A program made the translations under genes and the position numbers. Positions 18,061 to 27,310 of a stretch of 64,000 nucleotides of DNA are shown piece after piece (within the stretch, counting starts at the first letter, position 1; every line of letters starts with the position of its first letter). The notes beneath the pieces are model-generated. The model saw nothing but the letters and a program-made list of their open reading frames with translations. It did no database searches and was not told where the DNA came from. This DNA comes from an uncultured Porphyromonadaceae bacterium (GTDB lineage: Bacteria; Bacteroidota; Bacteroidia; Bacteroidales; Muribaculaceae), in NCBI GenBank assembly GCA_947177685.1, contig CAMWVE010000003.1, positions 62,001 through 126,000 of the forward strand, given 5' to 3'.

Positions 18061-19506
18061 ATGAAAGCTATTTGTTTTTATTTCCAGATACATCAGCCAT
18101 TCCGTCTGAAACGCTACCGCTTCTTTGACATCGGCAACGACCACTACTACTACGATGACTTCGCCAACGACGACATCATCACCCGCATAGCCCACCAGAG
18201 CTACATTCCCGCAGCCGAGTCGCTCCTGCGCATGATCGAACAGTCGAAAGGCAAATTCCGCTGCGCCATCGCCGTTTCAGGCTCCGCGCTGGAACAAATC
18301 GAACAATATACCCCCGAGTTTCTCGACCTGCTCAAACAGCTTGCCAAGACCGGCGCCGTGGAATTCATCGCCGAAACCTACGCCCACTCACTGGCATCGC
18401 TCGCCGACCCTGAGGAGTTCGCAGAGCAGGTGAAAGTACACGGTGAAAAAATCCACGAACTGTTCGGTCAGAAACCGAAAGTGTTCCGCAACACCGAGCT
18501 GATCTACGACGACGAAATAGCACCCCAGATTGCAGCCATGGGCTACAAAGGTGTCATCACCGAAGGTGCAAAACACATCCTCGGTTGGAAATCGCCCAAC
18601 TACGTCTATTCAGCAGCCTCAGCCCCCAAGCTGAAAATTCTGCTTAAAAACGACAAACTCAGCGACGACATCGCATTCCGTTTCTCAAATCCCGAATGGA
18701 GCGAATATCCCCTCACCGCCGACAAATACATCGACTGGATTGCCAACACTCCCGCTGACGAGCAGATTGTCAACCTGTTCATGAACCTTGAGACCTTCGG
18801 TGGCATGCAGCCCCGTGAGAGCGGCATCTTCCAGTTCTTGGAAGCACTCCCCCGCTTCGCCCACGAACGCGGCATCAGCTTCGTGACACCATCCGAAGCC
18901 GTGTCAAAGCTCAAACCCGTAGGCACCATCTCAGTGCTTCATCCCATCTCATGGGCTGATGAAGCGCGTGACACCTCGGCATGGCTCGGCAACAAACTGC
19001 AGAACGAAGCATTCGAAAAACTCTACTCAGTGGCTGAACGCGTACGCCTCTGCGACGACCGCCGCCTGAAACAAGACTACTGGTATCTGCAAGCATCGGA
19101 TCACCTCTTCTACATGTCCACAAAACACAAGAACGACGGTGAAGTCCACTCGCACTTCTCACCCTACGAAACCCCCTATCAGGCATTCACCAACTACATG
19201 AACATCCTCTCGGACTTCATGGTGCGCGTTGAAGAGCAGTTCCCGCAGTCCATTGAAAACGAAGAGCTTAACTCCCTGCTGACCACCATCAGAAATCAGG
19301 CTCGCGAAATCCAGACTCTCAATAAGGAAGTAAATTCCATGCGCCTGAACCTCGAACACATCAACGAGGAACATGCCACCCGCGAAGCCCTCGCGGAACC
19401 CAAGAAAAAAGAGTCTGCAAAAGAAGCAAAGCCAAAAAAAGCAGCCAAAAAGGAAGCGAAAGCCAAAAAAGAAGTCAAACCTAAAACCAAAAAATCCGCA
19501 GAATAA
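18061..19506 (+). CDS. GH57 family protein with Lys/Ala-rich tail and altered catalytic motif
   Basis: 481 aa. The GH57 barrel starts with FYFQIHQPFRL (His11) and has the nucleophile in VFRNTELIYDD (Glu146). Motif 4 reads NLFMNLETFGG: Asn242 stands where GH57 amylases and 4-alpha-glucanotransferases normally have the acid/base Asp (MDYETFG). It may therefore be inactive as a hydrolase, or use another residue. After residue about 415 comes a coiled-coil segment and then a low-complexity AKKE-type tail of about 35 residues, typical of nucleic-acid- or glycan-surface-binding extensions. Last gene of the glycogen operon; a strong terminator follows. Confidence 0.9.
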   Translation: MKAICFYFQIHQPFRLKRYRFFDIGNDHYYYDDFANDDIITRIAHQSYIPAAESLLRMIEQSKGKFRCAIAVSGSALEQIEQYTPEFLDLLKQLAKTGAVEFIAETYAHSLASLADPEEFAEQVKVHGEKIHELFGQKPKVFRNTELIYDDEIAPQIAAMGYKGVITEGAKHILGWKSPNYVYSAASAPKLKILLKNDKLSDDIAFRFSNPEWSEYPLTADKYIDWIANTPADEQIVNLFMNLETFGGMQPRESGIFQFLEALPRFAHERGISFVTPSEAVSKLKPVGTISVLHPISWADEARDTSAWLGNKLQNEAFEKLYSVAERVRLCDDRRLKQDYWYLQASDHLFYMSTKHKNDGEVHSHFSPYETPYQAFTNYMNILSDFMVRVEEQFPQSIENEELNSLLTTIRNQAREIQTLNKEVNSMRLNLEHINEEHATREALAEPKKKESAKEAKPKKAAKKEAKAKKEVKPKTKKSAE

Positions 19507-19532
19507 TCCATTCTGCAAATAAAAACCCGGAG

Positions 19533-19570
19533 GAGGGTGTGTCAAAATGTAAATTTTGGCGCACCCTCTT
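19533..19570 (+). terminator. Rho-independent terminator of the glycogen operon
   Basis: GAGGGTGTGTCAAAAT pairs with ATTTTGGCGCACCCTC around a 4-nt loop, followed by TTTA. About 15 paired bases, 26 nt after the GH57 stop. Confidence 0.85.
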
Positions 19571-19649
19571 TAGGTTTGTCAGAATAAGACACCGTCCTAT
19601 TTTATCTATATGATCTTTTTTTGAATTTTTATATTTCAAAGAAAATCAG

Positions 19650-19657
19650 TAACTTTG
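19650..19657 (+). promoter_or_regulatory. Putative promoter -7 box for the DUF6056/GtrB/GtrA unit or a leader RNA
   Basis: TAACTTTG, exact TAnnTTTG match. The nearest upstream TTG (19621-19623) is 26 bp away, longer than the usual 19-21. The first probable coding start is over 300 nt downstream, which implies a long leader. Confidence 0.6.
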
Positions 19658-19970
19658 CCACTGCAAACCCACACCGGGTCTGCAGACATATTAAGAAAGC
19701 GATTTTCGCTTCGTTCCATCGCTGAAACCTAGGAAACTTCAACGCTGAAATACGGAATGAAAGTGAAAGTGTGCTCTCTTTTGACTTGTATTGCCATTTA
19801 TAATCATGAAATACGGTCAAAAGTGGGGTTTGCTATCACTTGCTCGTATTTCATGGGAATCCTAGGCCCACAGCGTTGAACAAGTGAGATTAGGCTCCAC
19901 TTTTTTATTATGCCTTCTTAATCAAACACTATCAATTGCATCTGAGAGCCAACGATGCCGTTTCCCAAAA
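19658..19970 (+). ncRNA. Structured leader or small RNA upstream of the DUF6056-like gene
   Basis: No convincing coding region. Nested inverted repeats are visible: CTGCAAACCC with GGGTCTGCAG (19661-19686); AAGCGA with TCGCTT; CCTAGGA near 19730 with TCCTAGG near 19860; AACGCTG with CAGCGTT; and an 11-bp perfect stem CATGAAATACG/CGTATTTCATG (about 19805-19854). A weak AGTG...CACT hairpin followed by TTTTTT ends near 19905. This fits either a free small RNA or an attenuated 5' leader. No known RNA family recognised. Confidence 0.45.
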
Positions 19971-21701
19971 ATGTTGCGCTTTCTCCTCAAGAAGTTTAAG
20001 CAATTTTCTTCAATCACTAAGTGTTGCATATTTTTATCTCTTCTAATTGCTCTGATTACTTCAGCAGTTGTTGGAATTAAAGCTTACTATGTTGTCCCAA
20101 TGGGAGACGACTTACTATATAAATATGTGTTAGACGATCAAACACTGTGGTCCAACACTATTACAAACGAAATCAGCAATTTGGGCGATGCGATAAGTTC
20201 ACAATATCGACAATATTTCGTTACCAACGGGCGAACTCTCGTGCATATTTTGGTGCAAATGATGGCTGGACCATGGGGACCGCTTTGTTTCAGCATATTC
20301 ATTGGATGCCTGATTGGCTTTTCAATGACTTTGTTAATTAATTATACCATCCCTTCCGGTAAACGGTTCAACCCTTTTGTATGGTTTCTTATATCACTTT
20401 TCCTCCTTTACGTTTTTCAGGGTCACTGCATTTTATGGACAAGATTAGCTGCCGGCATCAACTACCTGTATCCTATGGTTTTAACCTTAGCCTTTCTCAT
20501 TATTGATAGAAAATATCTTAATTCCGGGGATGTCAAGGCAAACAAGTGGATTTACCCATTCTTGGGAATACTGGGATTTATTACCGGCTGGAGTCATGAA
20601 AGTTATTGTATTCCACTGTCAGGCGCCTTATTTGTCAGATATTGCTATATATTATATAAACACAAGATTAATACTATATCTTTGGCTAACTGGATAATGG
20701 CAGTTTCATTATGGATTGGTAGCGCTATTCTTGTGTTTGCTCCGGGAAATTTCATAAGAGTCGCAGGCTCCCCAAGCATTATTAATACATTTGCGAAAGG
20801 AACGGATTTCCTTTTGAATACTTGGACTTTTTGGTGCGCGGTTTTGTTTGTGGCAATACTGGCATTGTTTAACAGACCAATTTTGCATCGGTTCATAAAA
20901 GAAAGATCCATTGACTTCATCATGGTTTGCATATCAATAATATTTGGCATGATGGCTAACACAGGTTCTTGGTCATTCGTAGGAGTGTCTTTTTTTAGTT
21001 TGATTTTATTGCTCGCAGGAATAGGATACCTAAAATTGTCTTATAACTATGTTGTGATAGCATTAAGTTTAGCAGGCTTTATTCCTCTTTTAATTCATCA
21101 ATCGAGAATAATTGAATCCATGCGCTTAATCCGGAATGTGAATACACATTTTCTTGAATTTTACATACGGAATCCGAACAAGACATTATTAGTTCCAACA
21201 ATAGAAATTCCCACGAATGTAAAACAATATGTATATAACTGGTTCAACGATGGAAATACAGACGAGGTCATGGAATGTCTGAATTTGTGCTACTACAATC
21301 ATCTGAATAAAGCCATATTACTTAACAAAAACGACTATAATGCTTACATGGGGAAAGGGTTAAACAACCTTGCTAAAGAGGAGAAAGTGCCATATCAGGG
21401 TGAAAAGTATCTATGGTTTCGAAAAAACACCATAAATGAAGGAGACACATTGATTCTCACTCATCCACCATTTGGTCAATGGTCAGGACCAATTGGTTGG
21501 TTACGCAAACTAAAGAGAGGTGGTTCTGATGCTGCCGTTAAACCTGAGAAAGAATATATTATCCTTACAGATTCGATCATGCTGAAAGGGGAAGGCACAT
21601 TTTCAGGTATAAAGAAAGGGCATAGGGAAATAATTGATATTACTATAAGAGAAAAAATTTCAAATGAAGAAAATCTCGATACTTGTACCAATGTACAATG
21701 A
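19971..21701 (+). CDS. Polytopic membrane protein, DUF6056-like
   Basis: About 576 aa from the ATG at 19971 (MLRFLLKKFKQF); an open frame extends to 19884 but those codons run through the structured leader and lack membrane-protein character. Roughly ten hydrophobic segments occupy residues 15-400, with a periplasmic loop after the first (VVPMGDDLLYKYV, NGRTLVHIL) and a C-terminal soluble region. The pattern resembles DUF6056/GtrII-like glucosyltransferases, which use lipid-linked sugars. AT-richer than flanking genes. Its last 38 nt overlap the GtrB-like gene, so the two are probably co-translated. Confidence 0.75.
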   Translation: MLRFLLKKFKQFSSITKCCIFLSLLIALITSAVVGIKAYYVVPMGDDLLYKYVLDDQTLWSNTITNEISNLGDAISSQYRQYFVTNGRTLVHILVQMMAGPWGPLCFSIFIGCLIGFSMTLLINYTIPSGKRFNPFVWFLISLFLLYVFQGHCILWTRLAAGINYLYPMVLTLAFLIIDRKYLNSGDVKANKWIYPFLGILGFITGWSHESYCIPLSGALFVRYCYILYKHKINTISLANWIMAVSLWIGSAILVFAPGNFIRVAGSPSIINTFAKGTDFLLNTWTFWCAVLFVAILALFNRPILHRFIKERSIDFIMVCISIIFGMMANTGSWSFVGVSFFSLILLLAGIGYLKLSYNYVVIALSLAGFIPLLIHQSRIIESMRLIRNVNTHFLEFYIRNPNKTLLVPTIEIPTNVKQYVYNWFNDGNTDEVMECLNLCYYNHLNKAILLNKNDYNAYMGKGLNNLAKEEKVPYQGEKYLWFRKNTINEGDTLILTHPPFGQWSGPIGWLRKLKRGGSDAAVKPEKEYIILTDSIMLKGEGTFSGIKKGHREIIDITIREKISNEENLDTCTNVQ

Positions 21702-22626
21702 GCAGGAGGTACTCCCGGCTCTTTATGACAGGCTCTCGGCATTGATGGATGCCAATAAGGAATATGAGTGGGAAGTCGTGATGGTCAATGACGGCAGCAC
21801 AGACAACACTGCTGCGATTGCACTCCGGATGCACCAGCGTGACCAGCGATTCCATCTGATTGATCTATCGCGTAACTGCGGCAAAGAAACTGCCATGATG
21901 GCAGGTTTCGACATGGTCACAGGTGACTGTACTGTTATAATGGATGCCGACCTACAGCATCCGCCGGAGGTTATTCCTGCGATGATCGCCAAATGGGAGA
22001 GCGGCTTCGATGATGTTTACGGACGCAGGATCACCCGCGGTAAAGAGCCTTGGCTGAGAAAGAAGCTCTCATTGATGTATTATCATCTTCTGCAGAGGAC
22101 CACACGAGTTCCGATATTGGAAAATGTGGGCGATTTCAGACTGTTAGACAAATCATGCATAAACGCTCTGCGTCAATTGCGTGAAACACACCGTTATACC
22201 AAAGGCTTGTATTGCTACATCGGTTTCAAAAAAACAGATGTGCCTTTTGAACAAGGCGATCGAGAGGCGGGTGAAACAAAATGGAATTTCATGCGGCTTA
22301 TGGGATTGGCTATCGAGGGTATAACTTCCTATACCACCGTTCCACTGAGATTTGCTACCATCATGGGATGTGTTGTGTCATGTCTCGCCATGCTGTACCT
22401 TCTGTTCATCATCATAAAGACCATATTTGTGGGTGAGCCAGTAGCCGGCTTCCCTACCCTCATGGTTACCGTCCTTTTCTTAGGTGGAATTATCCTCCTG
22501 ACACTGGGTGTTATAGGAGAATACCTCGCCCGAATATTCAATGAAACTAAACAACGCCCCAATTACTTCATTAGAGAACTTGACGGGAAACGATTTACAG
22601 GAAAAGGTATTGATGACAATAAATAA
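21664..22626 (+). CDS. GtrB-like polyprenyl-phosphate glycosyltransferase (GT2, DPM1-type)
   Basis: 320 aa. N-terminal GT-A domain: LVPMYNEQEVLPAL, VNDGSTD, metal-binding MDADLQHPPEV, then GDFRLLDK and the membrane-proximal helix region TKGLYCYIGF; two C-terminal hydrophobic segments (about 235-260 and 270-295). It transfers a sugar from a nucleotide donor to undecaprenyl phosphate on the inner leaflet. Together with the GtrA flippase-like protein and the upstream polytopic protein it forms a serotype-conversion-style three-component system that would decorate a surface glycan. Confidence 0.9.
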   Translation: MKKISILVPMYNEQEVLPALYDRLSALMDANKEYEWEVVMVNDGSTDNTAAIALRMHQRDQRFHLIDLSRNCGKETAMMAGFDMVTGDCTVIMDADLQHPPEVIPAMIAKWESGFDDVYGRRITRGKEPWLRKKLSLMYYHLLQRTTRVPILENVGDFRLLDKSCINALRQLRETHRYTKGLYCYIGFKKTDVPFEQGDREAGETKWNFMRLMGLAIEGITSYTTVPLRFATIMGCVVSCLAMLYLLFIIIKTIFVGEPVAGFPTLMVTVLFLGGIILLTLGVIGEYLARIFNETKQRPNYFIRELDGKRFTGKGIDDNK

Positions 22627-23161
22627 ATTGATACAAACGTTTCTGAAAAGTGATCACATAGTGTTCACTTACATACGTTCTACTGCTGCAAGTCTTGGTT
22701 CGGCGGTGACCGACCTTGGAACACGAATACTACTGTATTCTGTGTTTTTGACCGCCTTACCGGAATTTTATCGGTCCAATATTTCCGTAGCCACCGGCGC
22801 GATTATCGGTGGGGTGGTCAACTGCATTATCAATTATAAATTCACCTTCCACGCTGACGGTCAGAGTATTAAAGCCGTGTCGGTGAAGTTCCTCATCTGC
22901 TGGGCAGGAAATCTGCTGCTTAACATGTATGGCACCACGTTGCTTGTGATGCCCCTGAGCCGTTGGGAAGTGTTGTTGAATCTTGGGATTACAAATGAAC
23001 AGATTTTTGCCATTACCACATTTGGTGTTGCCGTTTTGGTCAGCATATTCTGGAATTTTACAGTGCAGAAATATTTCGTTTATCGACCGAACAGATTTGA
23101 CGCTTTTGCAATCCGACTGGTTGACGCTCTCGACATATTTCACCACCGGGAAAAGAAATAA
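22613..23161 (+). CDS. GtrA family membrane protein
   Basis: About 182 aa from the ATG at 22613 (MTINKLIQTFLKSD); an upstream in-frame ATG at 22541 would lie fully inside the GtrB-like gene. Four hydrophobic segments with the GtrA pattern (IRSTAASLGSAVTDLGTRI, GVVNCIINYKFTFHADG, FWNFTVQKYFVYRPN). GtrA proteins are thought to flip polyprenyl-phosphate sugars. It overlaps the GtrB-like gene by 14 nt. Convergent with the helicase gene, leaving 14 bp between the stops. Confidence 0.88.
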   Translation: MTINKLIQTFLKSDHIVFTYIRSTAASLGSAVTDLGTRILLYSVFLTALPEFYRSNISVATGAIIGGVVNCIINYKFTFHADGQSIKAVSVKFLICWAGNLLLNMYGTTLLVMPLSRWEVLLNLGITNEQIFAITTFGVAVLVSIFWNFTVQKYFVYRPNRFDAFAIRLVDALDIFHHREKK

Positions 23162-23175
23162 TTCCTGAAAAGTTA

Positions 23176-25809
23176 TCACTTGCGGTCAAAGAAGCGCATC
23201 ACCGGGAGGAGGTAGGGGGAGACTTCTTTGGCTATGGAGAACTGGGTGCCGTGGCGGGAGGTGCCGATGAAGTTACGGTAGGTGTGGATGACCAAGCGCT
23301 TGCGGGCACGGGTCAGCGCCACATAGAGTTTGCGGGCATCTTCAAGTTTGTCGGCATCGGTTTTGGAGAGGAACGATGGATAGGCTCCGTCAACTGCTCC
23401 GTAGATGATGACATTGTCAAATTCAAGCCCTTTGGCTTTGTGTACGGTGGCTATGAAAAGCGGCTCACGGATAATGCCAGCCTCACAGAGGTCTGCCTCA
23501 CGATAGGTGTTCAGTTCCATCACCAGACGCCCCAACTGCTCTGCCAATATAGCTGGGACGACGGGCAACGAATCCACCTTTGTCTGCACGAACTCCTTGA
23601 CATAGTCGATTTTAGATGTCAGCGACTGATATTGTTCCTCTGCCTTGAGCAAATTATAGAGGCGGTCTATTTCATCTACAAGGGCGGTTCTGCCTGCACT
23701 GTCATAAAGACGCTGTTTAGCCGAAAGATATATGTCGCCGTATCGTTCGCGCACTTTCGCTCCGAACTTGTCCACCGCGCGCTCCCATGTCTTACGGTGT
23801 TCAAGGGCAAACTCCGGTTCGGCGGCACGCTGCAGCAGATGCTTCATCAGCGAGTGCGTGGCTTCGATGTCGTCATTGGCAAGATGCGAGTTCTCCCCTT
23901 CGAGTGACAGCTGCGCCAACAGGTCTTTCAGCTTGTGGCTCCGCAGGTCGGGATAGATAAGCCGCGCTAACTTGAGGGTATCGAAGCGTTCGGGGTGCCT
24001 GCTGCGAAGGTCTGTTTCCGGACAATCGCGGCGCAGGTTGTAGTCAAGTATGTTGTAGTCAAATTCAACATTATGCCCCACCAGAGTGCTTCCTTCGGCA
24101 AACTCCATGAAACGCTGCAATCCTTGGCGACGTGACAGGTGTGGTGTTGCGGCATATTCCTTCACCAACGGATTCTCCAAGTCGCCCAACATAGGCGGAA
24201 TGGCTTTGTCGGTGTGAAGCATAATGTTCAGTGTATCAACCACCTTTCCGCCGACAATCTTCATGGCGGCTATTTGCACTATGTCATCGCCGGTTATGTC
24301 AAGTCCGGTGGTTTCGGTGTCATAGATAACAATGGGACCGTCAGTAGCATCGTCGAATGCGCAGAGATATGTTTTGCCATCGTTGCGGAAAAAGTCAGTG
24401 GGAGTGATTGCCGCATCCATCAGCCGCCGCATGGTTTTGCGACCCTGCGCAAGGCTTTTCACCAGCCCCATGGAGTAGAGCAGCCGGGTCCATGCAAGGA
24501 AATTGAATTCCATTGACAGGATGTTCAGATGCGACAGAATCAGCTGCATTCCCGGTGTGGCGAAGAAGTCGGTGCCTGAAATCTTGAAGTGCGGCGTGTC
24601 GCCGAGTTTTTCCGATATTTCATCAGCCTCGCTGTTTCGCGACACAATCACGGCACAGGTCTCCCCGCCGGCGGTGTATGACTCGGCGACCTTGGCTATA
24701 TAAGATGGAGCTGCCAGATTATTCTCCGAGCTGAGCAGGCGCAGATGACCATGGGGTGCCGACTGCTGATTGTCGGCTGACGGAAGTCGGTCGCTGTCGG
24801 CTCCAAGATTCTCTATGGCATACTCATTATATAAATCAAGCAGATAGCGTGGCGAGCGATAGTTGCGCGAAAGCGAATGGCAGTTGTCGCCACACCGCTC
24901 GCGCAGCTTGTCAAGCATGGTCAGGCGCGCACCTATGAACGAGAAGATTGCCTGCTGCTCATCACCTAAATAAAGCGCCACGGAGTCAGGCATATCCGCC
25001 TTAAGCAAGTCAGCCACAGCCATTTGCAGCGGGTTCAGATCCTGCACCTCATCGATTTGCATCCATCGGTAGCGCTTGCGGTTCGAATCGGCTCGCAGGG
25101 CATCGTAAGCCCGCAGGAGAATATCATCGAAATCAATCAGGTTGTTCCGGAGCTTATACGCACGGTATCCCGCAGCCATTTTCAGCCAGTGGATGGCGGT
25201 GGCATGAGGTCGCACATCCTTCACCCGCTCGCCTATGGTGTCAATGCCGTCCATCAGCTGCACCAAGCCGCTGCGCGTTGGTCTGACACCTGCAGCATCG
25301 CAGAGCGCATGAAGCGCGACCGTGGGCAGTTCGGGCACCGACACAAACAGATCGGAAGGGTGTCCGTGACGGAACTGATGCATCAGATGTTCAAATTTCA
25401 TAACGGCGGCAAGGTGGTCATTGCGGAAATAGTCGCGGTTGCCGGCGTCAGCTTCCGGAATCAGCTCCTCGAAAATCGAGAATGAATCCTTTTCGTCCAG
25501 AATATTCCCTGATTGCGGCAGCAAACCGTTGCCGAACAGATAATTGGCACAGAAGCGGTGGATGTTGCCCACAAAAAGTTCCTCAGCCACCTCATTGCCA
25601 GCCATGGCAGTTATGCGCCCCTCCATGCCGCGGGCAGCACGGTTGGTGAAAGTCAGGCAAAGCATGTCGCCCGGACTGACCCCACGTTGCACCGCACGGC
25701 GCACCCGCTCAGCCAGAATCGCTGTTTTGCCGCATCCGGGAGGTGCGAGCACCAGATGTTCACCTCTGCTGATTTCTATCACCCGCTGTTGCTGCTCGTC
25801 GTAAATCAT
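23176..25809 (-). CDS. UvrD/Rep-type helicase with internal DnaQ-type 3'-5' exonuclease domain
   Basis: 877 aa. SF1A helicase motifs flank an inserted exonuclease: Walker A LAPPGCGKTA (21-30), motif Ia TFTNRAA (53-59), Walker B QIDEVQDLNP (251-260), LGDEQQAIFSF (281-291), then a DEDDh exonuclease at about 493-662 with DTETTGLD (Asp497, Glu499), GHNVEFD (Asp584) and HLANDDIEA, then the helicase C-terminal motifs ATVHKAKGLEFDNVI and YVALTRARKRL. All catalytic residues are present in both parts. Likely DNA repair or replication restart with coupled unwinding and 3'-5' degradation. Transcribed alone from a TAATTTTG promoter. Confidence 0.92.
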   Translation of the reverse strand: MIYDEQQQRVIEISRGEHLVLAPPGCGKTAILAERVRRAVQRGVSPGDMLCLTFTNRAARGMEGRITAMAGNEVAEELFVGNIHRFCANYLFGNGLLPQSGNILDEKDSFSIFEELIPEADAGNRDYFRNDHLAAVMKFEHLMHQFRHGHPSDLFVSVPELPTVALHALCDAAGVRPTRSGLVQLMDGIDTIGERVKDVRPHATAIHWLKMAAGYRAYKLRNNLIDFDDILLRAYDALRADSNRKRYRWMQIDEVQDLNPLQMAVADLLKADMPDSVALYLGDEQQAIFSFIGARLTMLDKLRERCGDNCHSLSRNYRSPRYLLDLYNEYAIENLGADSDRLPSADNQQSAPHGHLRLLSSENNLAAPSYIAKVAESYTAGGETCAVIVSRNSEADEISEKLGDTPHFKISGTDFFATPGMQLILSHLNILSMEFNFLAWTRLLYSMGLVKSLAQGRKTMRRLMDAAITPTDFFRNDGKTYLCAFDDATDGPIVIYDTETTGLDITGDDIVQIAAMKIVGGKVVDTLNIMLHTDKAIPPMLGDLENPLVKEYAATPHLSRRQGLQRFMEFAEGSTLVGHNVEFDYNILDYNLRRDCPETDLRSRHPERFDTLKLARLIYPDLRSHKLKDLLAQLSLEGENSHLANDDIEATHSLMKHLLQRAAEPEFALEHRKTWERAVDKFGAKVRERYGDIYLSAKQRLYDSAGRTALVDEIDRLYNLLKAEEQYQSLTSKIDYVKEFVQTKVDSLPVVPAILAEQLGRLVMELNTYREADLCEAGIIREPLFIATVHKAKGLEFDNVIIYGAVDGAYPSFLSKTDADKLEDARKLYVALTRARKRLVIHTYRNFIGTSRHGTQFSIAKEVSPYLLPVMRFFDRK

Positions 25810-25825
25810 GATATGTCATTTTTCA

Positions 25826-25833
25826 CAAAATTA
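25826..25833 (-). promoter_or_regulatory. Putative promoter -7 box for the helicase gene
   Basis: TAATTTTG on the minus strand, 17 nt upstream of the ATG at 25809. No correctly spaced TTG was seen. Confidence 0.45.
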
Positions 25834-25888
25834 ACAATAAAATCTGTATCACGGCGTAATAATGCACGAAAATCTGCGTTATAAGTGT

Positions 25889-27295
25889 ATGAAAAATCTG
25901 CAAATTACCATTATACTATCCATTTTATCGCTTTTCCTGCTCGGTTCATGCATCGAGGACGGCGTATCGACAAGCAGTGCCGACCAGCCTGTTTTCTCCG
26001 TTGACACCCTCAGGCTTAGCGATTCATTCACAGGCGCCACCACCCCCACAGGGCGTTTCGTGGTGCATAACCGCTACGACAAAATCATTTCCGTTGGCTC
26101 GATCGCGCTGCGCGACCGCGAGCAGGGCGTGTTCCGCCTCAACGTCGACGGCATTTCGGGCACAGAGTTCAACAATGTTGAAATCCGCCCTAACGACTCC
26201 ATTTTCGTGTTCGTGGAGGCTAAACTCCCGCACAACGGCGTCGACAACCCTGTGGTGATCGAGAACACGCTCGACTTCAACACCCACGGGCAGACCCGCT
26301 CGGTGGTCCTGTCAGTCAAAGGACAGGATGCGGTTGACATCAACGGTCTGACAATCAGCACAAACACCGTCTGGAACGACGCGCGCCCATATCACATTTT
26401 CGACAGCATAGTTGTTGCCGAAGGAGCCACACTTACCTTACCGCCCGGCGCACGCCTCGCCTTCCACGACAAGGCATACATGAAAATCTACGGCACACTG
26501 AAATCGGAGGGCACAGCCGACAGACCGGTTGAATTCACCGGTGACCGCAGCGGATTTGTGGCATCAAACATCCCCTACGAAATCATGTCCGGGCAGTGGG
26601 ACGGCGTGTTCTTTGCCCCCACATCCAAAGACAACCTGCTGAAATTCACCTCAGTGCGCAACTACACCAACGGCATTGTCCTCGACAACGTGACGTCATC
26701 GCCTGCCCTGACAGTCATTGCCTCACAGCTGCGCAACTCAAAAGGCTATGTGCTCGCGTCGCTCCACAGCGACCTGCGTCTCTACGCCTCCGAGCTTGCC
26801 GAAGCCTCCGAGGGCATACTTTATCTGGAGGGCGGTTCGCACGTCATAAACCACTGCACCATAGCCAACTACTATCTTTTCACCGCATTAGGCGGACCTG
26901 CCGTGCAGTTCTATCACTACAATGAGAAAAGCGACAATGAATCCGGACTCCCCTACCTCACAGCCGACATCTCCAACACCATCATTTACGGCAACGGCAC
27001 CGATCTCAACGTAGGCGACTTCACCGGACTCCCCGTCTATTTCCGCAACACGCTGTTGCGCTCCGCCGGCAGCAATGATGACAACTTCATCAACTGCCTG
27101 TGGGACACCGACCCTAAGTATTACACGGTCCGTTCCGACTACTACTTCAACTATCATCTGCAGCCGGAGTCACCTGCCATCGGTGCGGCTGACCCCGCCC
27201 TGACGCATCCCAACTCCCTTGTCGACTTCAGCGGCAAACGCCAGAACACCGCCGCCCCTGACCTCGGCGCGTATGTGTTCGTACCCGAAGAATAA
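25889..27295 (+). CDS. Right-handed beta-helix-like lipoprotein
   Basis: About 468 aa from the ATG at 25889, which begins a lipoprotein signal MKNLQITIILSILSLFLLGSC; an upstream ATG at 25862 would add nine codons with no signal character. The mature N-terminal part is an immunoglobulin-like beta domain; residues about 160-440 show repeated short beta segments (GTLKSEGTADRPVEFTG, SSPALTVIASQLRNSKG, DISNTIIYGNGTDLN) typical of parallel beta-helix proteins. It is probably an outer-membrane or surface lipoprotein binding or cleaving glycans, but no catalytic motif is clear. Followed after 15 nt by another lipoprotein. Confidence 0.78.
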   Translation: MKNLQITIILSILSLFLLGSCIEDGVSTSSADQPVFSVDTLRLSDSFTGATTPTGRFVVHNRYDKIISVGSIALRDREQGVFRLNVDGISGTEFNNVEIRPNDSIFVFVEAKLPHNGVDNPVVIENTLDFNTHGQTRSVVLSVKGQDAVDINGLTISTNTVWNDARPYHIFDSIVVAEGATLTLPPGARLAFHDKAYMKIYGTLKSEGTADRPVEFTGDRSGFVASNIPYEIMSGQWDGVFFAPTSKDNLLKFTSVRNYTNGIVLDNVTSSPALTVIASQLRNSKGYVLASLHSDLRLYASELAEASEGILYLEGGSHVINHCTIANYYLFTALGGPAVQFYHYNEKSDNESGLPYLTADISNTIIYGNGTDLNVGDFTGLPVYFRNTLLRSAGSNDDNFINCLWDTDPKYYTVRSDYYFNYHLQPESPAIGAADPALTHPNSLVDFSGKRQNTAAPDLGAYVFVPEE

Positions 27296-27310
27296 AAACC
27301 GTTCCATGAT

